A stretch of DNA of 64,000 nucleotides from Liolophura sinensis (taxonomy: Eukaryota > Mollusca > Polyplacophora > Chitonida > Chitonidae), in NCBI RefSeq assembly GCF_032854445.1, contig NC_088303.1, forward strand, positions 22,515,501 to 22,579,500, in the 5' to 3' direction. Below are positions 23,641-47,541 of this stretch, piece by piece; within the stretch, counting starts at the first letter, position 1; each line of letters opens with the position of its first letter. Under the pieces are notes generated by a model. The model saw only the letters and a list, made by a program, of their open reading frames with translations, was not told the DNA's origin and did no database searches. Both the position numbers and the translations under genes were made by a program.

Positions 23641-24107
23641 GCCAAATGTTTTTTTGAACAGTTTTACTTCCGTAACGGCGCTCATGCTTGTGGCCGAACG
23701 ATGAGAGCGGCATGGGCGAGTAGCCTCCTGACCCCGTCAAGTACCTGTCAAACCTCATCACCGAGTTTCAGCCCTATGCCACTGGGGCTTTAACAAGATT
23801 CGAAGACGTGACCTCTGACGTGGAGACTTTTGAGGACGTTTATGGCTAGTGAGGACGTTTATAGTCCTTGAATAAAGAAACGTTCATCAGTTTCGATTAA
23901 AACAGTATAATTATTATTATTTAAGTGCCCGACTTATGATCTTGAACCTAAGATGTCTGTTTAAGCTTATGCAGGGTATGTCACTATGGGTGTTCATTTT
24001 ATTGCAGTGGATATGCTGTAAATGTATGTAGATATAAGCAAAGTATGAAATTTAGAAACTTGACAAACATTATCGTATTTTTATTTCCACTGCTCTCAGG
24101 ATATAAC

Positions 24108-24317
24108 TTATTTATTTATTTATTTGATTGGTGTTTTACACCGTGAAAGAGTATTTCACTTATACGACGGCAGTCTGCATTATGGTGGGAGGAAGGCCAT
24201 GACCATCAACAGGTTGCTGGCAAACCTTCTCATGTACGGCCGGAGTGGAAACCAGCATGAGCTAGACTTGAACTCACATTGGTGAGAGTCTCCTGGGTCA
24301 TTGCGCGGCGCTGGCGT
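24108..24317 (-). mobile_element. SINE-A copy with internal deletions
   Basis: Begins (TTTA)n TTTGATTGGTGTTTTACACC and ends in the tRNA-like head at TTGCGCGGCGCTGGCG. It lacks the GGGCAGAGCCC segment. Bases 23641-24107 hold nothing recognised. Confidence 0.85.
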
Positions 24318-24369
24318 GCCAACCTCATTTGCGAATGGAGGGCGAGGGGGTTCTGCTGCTCACATACGT

Positions 24370-24520
24370 ACGTACGATTACGAGATCTGCATGTCCGATA
24401 TCGCTGTTGTAAATCCACCATCCACCAAGAGGCATATTATTTGTTTGACTCTGAGCAGGACAGCTTCGTGTAGTCCGGATTGCGGTTTTTACTTAGCTTC
24501 ATGCAAAAACCCTTGCCACG
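24370..24520 (-). pseudogene. Broken inverted copy of the lectin F5/8C exon
   Basis: The minus strand reads PDYTKLSCSES, then a stop where the intact gene has a glutamine, then WWMVDLQQRY. Exon 2 of the lectin gene at 107-3221 has PDYTKLSCSES and PWWMVDLQQRY at residues 69-79 and 85-95. Nucleotide match is high over about 100 bases (24378-24485) and continues more weakly upstream through GAAGCTAAGT. The segment after the match contains GTATGT, as at the exon 2 donor. No other exon of the gene is visible nearby, so this is an isolated dead exon copy or the rest of an old duplicate. Confidence 0.8.
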
Positions 24521-27088
24521 CAGCTGTTGTGCCCAGATCAAAAGTTTTCCCAACAGCTACGCTCCGCCAATATTCTGTCATCATACATGCAGTGACAACG
24601 AACCAAACAAATTTAAAACAATCCTTATATAACCGTAACAATATATTTGTATACGAAAAAGCCTAAGTCGGTAACCGGTAACCTGGCTCATTAACACTAC
24701 TAAAAAAACCAATATAACCAGTGTTATTTAGGAACAGCGGTGAAAACAGACCTAAACTGATGCAAATTTTTTCTGACGTACTCTATAAGTTTGTACTTTT
24801 ACTATTTTCTATTTACTTTTGTGCCACACATCATCTTTAATATGTACACACTAATGCTACCTATTTTATACTGGTTTACAAATTTCATTGCGTATATCCA
24901 AAGACATGGTTTAATTTAACATAATTGAATTATAACAATATTTATGATTGTATTAAAATAAAAAAAAATATACAAAAATAATCCCACCTCCGTAATCTTT
25001 GGTGGGTATACATGTAGGCCATCGTCCACTGTCCCGCAGGTGCTATAAACGAGTTTACCGTTGCTTTACACCTGAGCGCGGCCTTTGTGCACCAAGCACA
25101 AACGAACAGTGGCTTCACAGCCACTATGTTTAGCTGCCACTGGGTATAAAAGGTGAGAATATCTTGTTATACAGTTCTCCCCTTGGCTGAAAATCGGTGT
25201 CTAAGATGACAGAACATCAATATTTGATAAAATCTTCGTCAAATGATAGACTCTCGAAGTTGTAAATGGTTCTTGCCATCAATCCAAAGTGGGAAGACCT
25301 GAGGACCATTTGACACGTTAGTTTTCTATATCGAATTCAATCCCTTTTGCGGTCCTTCGCTTCAGCCAATTAGCTATTGTGTGTTGATAAAATGCCGAGC
25401 AAGTCTGCAGGTCAAAGTGCATTAAGATCTCAAAGTAATAAAGCTCTTAAAGTTAGCGACAACTCCAAAGGCATTACCTAAGAACACACAGTGTCAGGAT
25501 TGTCCCTGACACCAGTTAAAATCAAATACAATGAATAAGATACAAACAGATCAAGAAACGCAAATAAACTATGTCTCAACAACACCACTGCATTGGAAGG
25601 CAAGGAAATATAGATTTCTCGAACTGTTTTAAGGCGATAATTGATAAAAGAAACATTACCAACATTCACAAATGACTATCGATAAAAGAAAAACTCTACT
25701 TTTTCATTACTACTGAGTGTTTTCTCTGTCTTTTGAACTCTCTGTTGGTTGAAAAGCGCACAGTAGTTGCGTAACATTGCACACAAACATCCAAACTATG
25801 ATAGAAATCAGAAGAATTTCGCCCCTACACATAATATTACATTGACATTTAAAATGAAAACAGTTTCCAAGTCCAGTGAGGAGCGTCATGTGTCTAGGCC
25901 TCTAGGTATTGTGACTTACTTGCATCTATAGCTAGCGGCAGACTGCGCTGGAAGGTTATTGCTATATAATCGTGAATAGGAACACAAGTGGACATTTTTC
26001 TCTCCAGTAACTGTTGAATGGAATTGATTTTTACGCCTTTTATGATTTTTACCCGCACTAAGGCAAGTACTTATGTCATGGATTTATCAATTGCTCATTG
26101 CCCGGTCTGCTATTGATTTTCAGGCTTTTCGCTGAAAAAAAAGATATTTCCTTTCTCAGGCTACACTCACAAACCGTATGCATATATACATGACCTTTTA
26201 TCCGTTCAGTTTCTGCTCATGGAAGAATATAGTTTTTGTGTGAGATGAATTGCCTTTTTTATGGGCCCTGAAAAGCTTATCAGACTTGAAAGCAGCTCAG
26301 AAATGAGAGATTGGATGCTGTTGATTTACTAGCATCCTCATTAGAGATAAAACATAATTAAGATTCCCTAAGCCGCTATTTTCTTTTTATTCTAATTACC
26401 GGTAGTCCATATTTTTTTTTTCCGATATGATAAATTAAGTACGGGTATGCTTGTAACTTTTAATCAGTGGCCACTCAAAATTTATGTCCTAAGTAGTATT
26501 ATATTTCACTAGTTCTTGGCCATCCATCACTATGGATATATGCATCTCAAATGGACAAAAAAATTGAATTCATTGATTTATTTGGTTTTTACTTAACGCC
26601 ATACTCAAGAATATTTAACTTATACGGTGGCGATCAGTTTTATGGGTGGCGAAAAATTCTACAGGAAACGTGTATGTATACATGTGAGAACACCACATTG
26701 GTCGTCTTCAACGAACGTTAGACTGCCAAAACCGTCACAAGAGCACCGCTGAATACTTATTCTCATCAAGGCCCGATAAGTAGTGAGATGGACGAGTCTA
26801 CAATTCATAACGACTGGAGTACAAGTGTGTTTGAGTCGCGTCGTCATTTTGCATAAATGGGCGCTTAGGACGCGAAACGATAGTCGGTGTATATTGAGCG
26901 TATGCCCATCTTTACATATATCATTCACCAAATACTAAATTTGACCATGTATATGGCAAAGTCTGGTCATAGACATTTCAGCTGTTCCTGGTGGAATCAA
27001 ATGAGGCAGTTATTTAAACATTTCGTTCCTTGTTGGATCAAACTATTGTAAACTGAGCTACCTATACTTTGGAGAAACTATGACATGT
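24521..27088. other. Intergenic stretch without recognised gene
   Basis: About 2.6 kb of AT-rich sequence with scattered short frames. A degraded SINE-A tail is at 26574-26668 (CATACTCAAGAATATTTAAC). The minus-strand frame at 26659-26931 matches nothing I know. Confidence 0.5.
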
Positions 27089-27101
27089 CAGCCTTTACTA
27101 A

Positions 27102-27367
27102 TTTATTTATTTATTTGATTGGTGTTTTACGCCGTACTCAAGAATATTTCACTTATACGACGGCGGCCAGCATTATGGTGGGTGGAAACCGGGCACAGCC
27201 CGGGGGAAACCCACGACCATCCGCAGGTTGCTGGAAGACCTTCCCACTTACGGCCGGAGAGGAAGCCAGCATGAGCTGGTCTTGAACTCACAGCGACCCC
27301 ATTGGTGAGAGGCTTCTGGGTCATTACGCTGCGCTAGTGCGCTAACCAACTGAGCCACGGAGGCCCC
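27102..27367 (-). mobile_element. Full-length SINE-A with perfect 13-bp target-site duplication
   Basis: Reads tail to head from (TTTA)n TTTGATTGGTG to CAACTGAGCCACGGAGGCCC. CAGCCTTTACTAA is duplicated exactly at 27089-27101 and 27368-27380. On its own strand the head resembles a tRNA gene (box A-like GTGGCTCAGTTGG, box B-like AGTTCAAGACC). One of the best reference copies in the window. Confidence 0.95.
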
Positions 27368-27474
27368 CAGCCTTTACTAAGGAACAATGTGTACTTTTTC
27401 AGTGCAATGTGAAAAATAAGAAAATTTATTATATCCTTTGCTTTCGAGCAAACAAAAAGGCACAGTTTCTAAGC

Positions 27475-27850
27475 ATCATTTATCCTTGTATATCTCAGAG
27501 ACAAAAACTCCATCTACAAGAAGTCCAGAAAAGATTCCATGTTCCGATAGTGAACAATTACCACACCATACCCACTTTTGACCTACTCTGGGATTGCCAA
27601 AATGTTCTTTGTAAAACAGACAAGGTACATCTTCGCAATCCCCTTTAGCATTCTTTGCCTTTGGGTTCACAAAACTAGCATTGCTGTTTCCTTTCTTAAC
27701 TTGGGGGAGAACTTAAAGTCATGCTGCGAGGTGACTTCTTTACTTGTTTCTTCTCCGCCTTTTGAACCATTTTCCTATAGATTCGTTGACAGTCTTCTTT
27801 CTACTTTGCATTTCGTGATTTGCCTCCTCCATGGCCTATCTTGACTGAGA
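27475..27850 (-). pseudogene. Remnant of a DNA transposase C-terminal tail with zinc-finger motif
   Basis: The minus frame at 27476-27670 reads GDCEDVPCLFYKEHFGNP, then GQKWVWCGNCSLSEHGIFSG and VFVSEIYKDK. The spacing matches the PHD-like zinc finger (C-x2-C...W-x-C-x2-C...H) at the end of many pogo/CENP-B-type transposases, with several cysteines replaced (Y and S at expected positions). The preceding lysine-rich stretch (KAEKKQVKKSP) and upstream stops fit a decayed transposase tail. Family assignment is by motif only. Confidence 0.5.
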
Positions 27851-28224
27851 CTCGACGTTTCACGAGTTACGGAGGAAGGACATTCGGAACGTATTCAAAG
27901 AAGATATAAGATTTCATCCAATCACTGTAAGACAATCCAAATGCCCAGCAATTTGGCTCTCACTCAACTATGAACCTAGGAAGTTTTTTTGTGTGTACTC
28001 TAACATCCCCTCGACAACTTCTCCAGGGGCGTTTAAAGAGAACAAATAATTTAAAATTAGTGATTTCGGAAGATGTAAACAGAAATTAATGGTTACAGAC
28101 ATGTTGTCCTGACGTGCTTTGTAAATCAACTTTTAATCTGGAATTCTAACGATATCATGGGATACACCATGCTAGAAAAACCGGAAACAAGACGTCTCGC
28201 CACTGATATTTTTATACTAGCATG
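27851..28224. other. Stretch without recognised feature
   Basis: Unique sequence between the transposase remnant and the next minisatellite. No coding region recognised. Confidence 0.5.
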
Positions 28225-28670
28225 GTACACGACTTGGATCGTCCATCCCACATGTGTGGGGAGGGTATTAACCTCTCCAAAATGCACCGTAAGTCAGTGG
28301 AAAGGTTATAACCTGTAATGGACATACGGTACGCGTGTGGGATGGTTGTTAACTTCTCCAAAATGCAAGGTACGTCAGTAGGGAAGTTTTAACCTGTAAT
28401 GTATACACGGTACGCGTGTGGGATGGGTTTTAACCTGTACAGAATACACGGTAGGTCAGTAGGGAGGTTTTAACCCCAAATGGATACACGGTACGCGTGT
28501 GGGATGGGTTTTAACCTCTATAGAAAACACGGTAAATCAGTAGGGATGTTTTAACCCCTAATGGACACACGGTGCGCGTGTGGGGTGGGTTTTAACCTCT
28601 ACTGAATACACGGTACGTCAGTCCTGTAAGTAGGGAGATTTTAACCTCTAATCAATACACTTGGACAACA
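28225..28670. repeat. Minisatellite M40, third locus, inverted, in 80-bp dimers
   Basis: Units of GTGTGGGATGGGTTTTAACC alternate with CAGTAGGGAGGTTTTAACC, each followed by GGATACACGGTACG. The 80-82 bp period (28335, 28415, 28497) is a dimer of a 40-bp unit that is the reverse complement of the units at 5275 and 10806. Confidence 0.85.
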
Positions 28671-28737
28671 ACGCTATAAATGACGTACAGCAGAGTATGT
28701 ACGTGTGCTTGTGCTTTCGCGTTGCACTTAGCAATTT

Positions 28738-29225
28738 TTCTGTCATGTGACAACGAGGAGTCAATAGGTGTATACATACCGTGACTTCTTGTGGCGGGGC
28801 GAGTCCATGCCGCATAAGTGCTGGGGCCACAGAAGTACATGCATCATGCAAAGATACTAGACAAGACCCCCGTTATCCAGTCACATTATACGGACGCCGA
28901 GCCAGCCAGTCATGTTTCCGTCCTCCGACTCCTCAGTGCTGAGCGCCAAGCCAGGCAGCAGCAAGCACCATTTTTAGTCTTTGGTATGACCTGGCCCGGG
29001 TTTGATTGGTTGGGCAGACCCTCTAACCAGAGGGCCATCGAAGTGGTCTACAGCATAGAGAGTAAATCCAGACCAGCGACGACGGTGTGATGGCTGGCAA
29101 ATAGTCACACTTAACCGGTGAAACACAGCCTCAATTTACCTCATATAGAGTTTTATTCTAACTGTTCATGTAAATGCCTACATACATGTAGCAAATTACA
29201 CACCCCCTAGCACCATGGCTTAAGC
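28738..29225 (-). mobile_element. SINE-B copy with tRNA-like head and outer segment
   Basis: ATGTGACAACGAGGAGTC, CACATTATACGGACGCCGAG and CTCAGTGCTGAGCGCCAAGC are family landmarks. The stretch at about 28990-29050, read on the minus strand, resembles a tRNA gene (CTCTGGTTAGAGGGTCTGCC, then CCAATCAAACCCGGG). A further 170 bp to 29225 is shared with the copy at 2295-2900. Confidence 0.7.
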
Positions 29226-30424
29226 TGAATTACGTAAAAAATTGCAATGATGTTCACTGCAATTTATTACATGTCACTGGTCTAGAATTACTCAAAATGC
29301 TGAGTTGTCATCACATTTAATAATACAATAACATTACAACAATGCAAAGGGGATGACTGATCAAGGCAAATATTATAATAAAAACAACCATTTAATAACA
29401 TGATAATATTGCCTTGGACTTTGACCTAAGGGTGGCCAATGCGGACCATTATTGTTGCCTGAAGAAAAAAAGGACGCAAAAACAAAGTAGAGATTCTTCA
29501 ACGTTTTCTTTTTATTCCCAATACTCCACCTTATCCTTTCCATATAAGGCAGCTATAAGAAAAACGCTGGAGAAGGGAGATACTGACAAAAAAGAGAACA
29601 TATTCCATGACATTATATAGTACTTAGTTAAGTACTGTTCTTTGACAGGAATATATGCAAACAGTGTGCTGTGATAAGAAATGTGATCTTGGAAACATCT
29701 GCTGTACAAATAAGCATTTGTAATATTTATGATTTCTTAGATGACCAGATTTTCGGAACATTTCACTTTTTTTGAGGAAACATTTTCACATACAATATCA
29801 CTAAAATGCAGAACAAAGAAAATAGTAAGCACTAATAAAGGATTTATTTTGATCAATATGTCATCACTTTTCAAGTGGATTAAAACTTCACAGAAGAGCA
29901 AAATACTCATTATAAATGAAAAAATGCAAAATAAAATAGAGCACTAAAAATTTACAACTAATAAGATTAACAATTTTTAAAAAAAAATTTGTATGCCTTG
30001 ATTTAAACAGAAAGTCAGTCTCATTTTAATACAGACTTGACTTTAATCATTCTTACCTTATAAACTGAGCGCAATGGAAAGTGAGAAAGTGTCTGGTGAC
30101 TGATTTGGCTAAGTTATCATAAGCTTGCCCGTTTGTATTCTGCCCTGCTTGCTCATGTCTATGGTTACTACATACACACACGCTAAGCTACTGCTGTTAA
30201 CAACCACAGATGGGATCTCACGGAAACCATTATTAAAAGTATGTGTACATCAACAACTCTTTGTACAACTCAATAACCACATGGATTAACATTCTTCAAT
30301 AAAGCTTTGCCTGCTGACATATTAATAAGCATTATTAAATATAAAATACTTGATGTAATGAAAGGAACAGTCACGAATCATGTTGATTCTACTTCCATCA
30401 GGCAGTAACAAAAGTATCATTACT
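29226..30424 (-). other. Downstream region of enolase, probable 3' UTR
   Basis: No coding region. A poly(A) signal AATAAA on the minus strand at 29843-29848 would give a 3' UTR of about 580 nt for enolase; other candidates exist nearer 29520. No repeat recognised. Confidence 0.35.
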
Positions 30425-43303
<12,879 letters not shown>

Positions 43304-43497
43304 GATTAAGCTATTCTGAAGAACAAAAAAGAGGAAAACTCTCAACAATGTCAAATGGACAAAAGCAGACTGTTTAAGACTGATGTTTAATGTTATAATC
43401 AAGAATACTTATCTTCCAGGAAAGCAATCAGTTTCATATGTGGACCATTTTAAATCACTATTCATCTTTTTGATATTATTTTCATGATTATGTACAT

Positions 43498-43685
43498 GTA
43501 TTTGATTGGTGTTTTACACCATACTCCAAGAATGTTTCACTTATATGACTGCGGCCAGCATTATGGTGGGAGGAAACTGCGCAGACCATGTAAGACCCAT
43601 GACCATCTGGTTGATGCCATGTCATCCCACGTAAGACCGGAGGAAGCCAGCAATGGGCTACACTTGAACTCACACAGTTACTCAA
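43498..43685 (-). mobile_element. SINE-A copy in the enolase 5' UTR intron
   Basis: GTATTTGATTGGTGTTTTAC through CACTTGAACTCACACAG, with internal losses. Head missing. Confidence 0.85.
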
Positions 43686-43699
43686 AGTTACTGATATAC

Positions 43700-46600
43700 T
43701 TTCCCACACATGATGTAGTCTTCAATGACCATTAGACTGAACATTGAGAAATCTGCAGACATACGTTCACAGGCTTGAAAGATTGTATTGCCACTTGTGG
43801 GAAATCTTGCCAATGTGGCTACTTAAACATCCTGACCTCATCTCAGGCCAGACAGAGGGCTAACAAATGCTGATTTAATGTGTAATTTTAGATGTCGCAT
43901 GAGATCATGATAACAATTAGATGATATATTTTGAGCGTAACGTAAACGTCAAAGTAAGGCTGCCAAAGCATTCGCCTGTAGGAGACATGAATGTAAATCT
44001 TCAGTCTAATACATAAAGTACCAAGTCGTGAATTTGGTAATTTACAGTAATCAATACGCACACAGAGCGTCCATGATGGAATGTCCGCCATCTTATTATG
44101 TTTTATACACATGTAGAACTTCACGTCAATACATGCAGTACTTTTTAAGATACCACACTGATATTTTGTCTAACATCAATTCTAATACACACTACACGAA
44201 TTCATGAATTTTGTAATTTACAGTATTTAATATCCACACTGCAAATCAATGATGGGACATCCCCCTAATGTTATTGTGCTCTGAATGTGTGCAAAAAATT
44301 AGCTTTTTAGAAAACCACCCATCACATTTTGTTAAACATTGCTTTCCCGGTTATTGGACGTCGACACTGTCACTAGGGGTATGACATACATGTACACTAT
44401 ATGTTGTACACAGTACAGGTCAGTTAAAGATCAGATGTAGGGCAGTTATCAGGAATCTTGTGGACAAATTCAGTCAGTGTTTCCTCCAGTCACTTGCTGG
44501 CAAAAAGTATAGGCTGCACCAATACTGTTCCACTTGAAAATCAATAATGATGTACAGGGCACCCTGCATGCCTGTGCCTCTAAGGTGGTGTGCAGGAGGT
44601 GGTGGGGGGGAGGTGGTGGGGATGTGTGTGGTGGGCGTTGTAGTCCATGCTGGAGAGTAGATAATTGTGGAGAGCTATTTAACAATGCCAATGCTGCCTA
44701 GATGTGTAGAACTGCATCATAACTACATCCAGATTTTGATACATTATCATGGCAACTTCAAGTGGATAGACATAAGGAAGCCATTACACACATAAATAGG
44801 CGACATACATACAAGAAGTGGTTAGGGAATAAGTTTGCTCTGATAAGATCTCTACAGATCTATGCATAGGGCCGGGTCACACCGTCTTAAACAGCTTTAG
44901 TTTAAGCACATTAGTTTGGTCCGGAATCAACACAAGCAAAACTAGCCAGGTAATTTTTGAATCGAACACATATACTAGTCATTCGCATCTGCCAAATTCT
45001 GGGACAACGCACCACTGTTCGCCTCATCATGAACACACATGTCACCTTTGATCAAAGTTTATTTTTGATAAGAGCCAGTCAGCGAAATTACGTGCACATG
45101 TTTAAGACGACACCGGTAAGTCAAGGTCATCTGCATTCTGTATTCCCAAAATGAAATTAATGATTTAAAATGACTTTCCAGCTACAGTTCATCATTTCTG
45201 CATACCACGATTAAACCAGCAAAGAGTGGCATCATGAAAATGCGGAACACCACCCAACTTACAAATATTCCTCTCGTGCTTCGTGATCACAGACCCTCTA
45301 GTCCTTGAACAGCCTCGGCCTTGAGGTGGTGACCTTCGAAAAGCAAAGTCCGTCTGTTACCGATGTAAATCTCGTTTCACGAGTTTTACTAAGTAAAATT
45401 GTAAACACGTTTAAAGCCTAAATATGCATTTCTTTCACTAACAAAGGGCAAAATCTCAAATATTTAAAAAAAAAAGACCGTTACAAAATACCGGAAGTTA
45501 GTCTCGCTTAGCAGCAGGATTACAACACAATAAAAAAAATGAGGCGACTACGTTGTATGCAATAATCTGTATGGAATCTGGATAAGACCATCATCGTACG
45601 TTCCATCGTTCCATCGCGATGGTACGATGGCACGATGTAGGTCGTACGCGGCTTCCATAGAACTCCGGTATTTGAATCTTAATATTGAAATACATAAACA
45701 TAAACCGTGGAGCTACACCATTTCCGAACATTTGCTTTTGAAGACTCTTCAGTTGTAAGGGATTAGGCCTAATAGTGTTACTCATCCTTAATTTATCCTT
45801 CTGAACCAAATTCTTAGTTCTGTTCCACAGGATTCCCGTTCATAACATTTTAATATTTCAACCCAGTTTATACTAAGAATGGAAAAGCTGCATTTAAAAA
45901 GTCTGGTCGTCAAGATTCACAAAAAAAGAAGTATAGGCCTGTTATACCTCTTAAAACCCCGATTTCATCCACATACCGATAGGCCTATAGGCCTACACCA
46001 GTCATAATTAATGGGTCAAAATGGGGTCCTCTATACACAAATTACCCTTAGAACATTTAGCACAGATAATAGGCCTGCGTGACTGGTTAATTATGTCGGC
46101 CGGACATGGATTTTTAAAGAGCCTGGTAGGCCTACTGTAACGCGGTGAATAGGCCCCCTAGATGCAGTACAAATTTCAATGCCCTATAGTAGGCCTACAA
46201 TTCTGTAAATTTTCAAATCGGAAGTATAAAACTTTGTCGAAGTGGCCATAACAGTGATATGACCATAGTAGAGGTGGTGACATGTTAATAACCCGCCAAA
46301 AATGCGCTCCCGAACAAAATAGCTACCGGTAGACCGTTTAAATTTAGTTTGAAGATCGACGTTAACCAGAAAAATACTTTTACGGAAACTTTCACGTTTG
46401 TATTTCTGCATGCTGTCAAAGTTTTGTTTTGATTAACGTTTGTCCGTTTGTCTACTGTTATAATAGGATCAGTTTTGTAATGTTTTGGCAAGTTAATAAT
46501 CCGTCTATATTTCTCTTCTATAGCTGCTCAAAGGCATCCTACATAGTGGGCCTACGGTGAACTAACAAATTGTCACTGTGGACAGCATAAATTTTAAATT

Positions 46601-46747
46601 TATCCATAAAATTTTAGTACCGTTATACTAATTTTTGCTTCATGTTAAATTTATAACTATGAAAACCAAAGAGAATCTAGCTACATATTGTACAGCCACA
46701 CTTGTCGATATACTGTTAAAGATTAATTAGAATGGTTAAGGTAAAGG
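43700..46747. other. Enolase upstream region and divergent intergenic DNA
   Basis: Contains the enolase 5' UTR intron and probably its promoter. A candidate untranslated first exon on the minus strand would end at 45263 (ATATTT|GTAAGT). I see no clear TATA box. The TAGGCCTA octamer is unusually frequent at 45770-46200. A near-perfect palindrome is at 45603-45630. Confidence 0.3.
45603..45630. repeat. Short palindrome
   Basis: CCATCGTTCCATCGCGATGG followed by TACGATGG reads the same on both strands apart from two positions. Confidence 0.8.
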
Positions 46748-46947
46748 NNNNNNNNNNNNNNNNNNNNNNNNNNNNNNNNNNNNNNNNNNNNNNNNNNNNN
46801 NNNNNNNNNNNNNNNNNNNNNNNNNNNNNNNNNNNNNNNNNNNNNNNNNNNNNNNNNNNNNNNNNNNNNNNNNNNNNNNNNNNNNNNNNNNNNNNNNNNN
46901 NNNNNNNNNNNNNNNNNNNNNNNNNNNNNNNNNNNNNNNNNNNNNNN
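46748..46947. other. Assembly gap of exactly 200 N
   Basis: The run is 200 undetermined bases, probably a scaffold gap of arbitrary length. Real distance across it is unknown. Confidence 0.99.
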
Positions 46948-47384
46948 GGTGGGGGGAGCAGATATTAAAATATTATGTTTGTTAAAATACCCCCCGCCCC
47001 AACAGCTAGTTTTGTAGTTTTTCCTATTCAGGTGGGGAAAATGTCCGGTGTGACCAAGTAATGGTGTAAATGTCCGGGTGTGAAATATCCGATTGGGAAA
47101 TGCTCGTGGAGAACATAGCTGGGCTATACAGGTTGGGAAAACATCTTTACCCCTTTACAATACATAAAGGCCATATACATGCAACGATGCATAAGAAAAT
47201 GTTTTTTGTTTGGTGCATTTTTAACACGATTATAATTGCACATTATACATCGATAAAACAGTTTGCAAAAAGAAATCCATAATACAGCACATCTTTGTTT
47301 TTTGCGTTTCCCCTAAAAGTCGACCTGCATGTTGTGTAAATTCAACGGCTTACGATCTGGTTTGTGCGAGACTATGGTGGTACT

Positions 47385-47541
47385 ACAGCGGAAGTAAACG
47401 TGATCAAGATGGTGGGAGGTTGATGTCAGATATCAGTTTCAGCTAGCTTTTACCCTGCAGACGTGGGGTTGTCGGATTTAAAGCTCACAACAGCAATGGC
47501 ATATCGGTGTACATCTTTGTGGTAAACCTTCATATCCTACC
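47385..47541 (+). promoter_or_regulatory. Probable ACAP promoter-proximal / 5' UTR region
   Basis: An ETS-like CGGAAGT (47389-47395) and a YY1-like AAGATGGTGGG (47406-47416) lie about 130-150 bp before the ATG at 47542, with no TATA box. This is the usual look of a broadly expressed TATA-less promoter. By inspection only. Confidence 0.35.

Noticed and set aside
23333-23761. 142-residue minus-strand frame
   Set aside because: It crosses a SINE-A-like fragment, shows no recognisable domain and has no splice or start context.
26659-26931. 90-residue minus-strand frame rich in Cys and His
   Set aside because: No family recognised, starts within a degraded SINE flank and has no supporting neighbours.
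43484-43735. 83-residue plus-strand frame
   Set aside because: It is the translation of a SINE-A copy.
44560-44645. Proline-rich minus-strand peptide
   Set aside because: It arises from a GGT/GGGG-rich low-complexity tract with no gene context.
46732-46968. Open frame spanning the gap
   Set aside because: Almost entirely undetermined bases.
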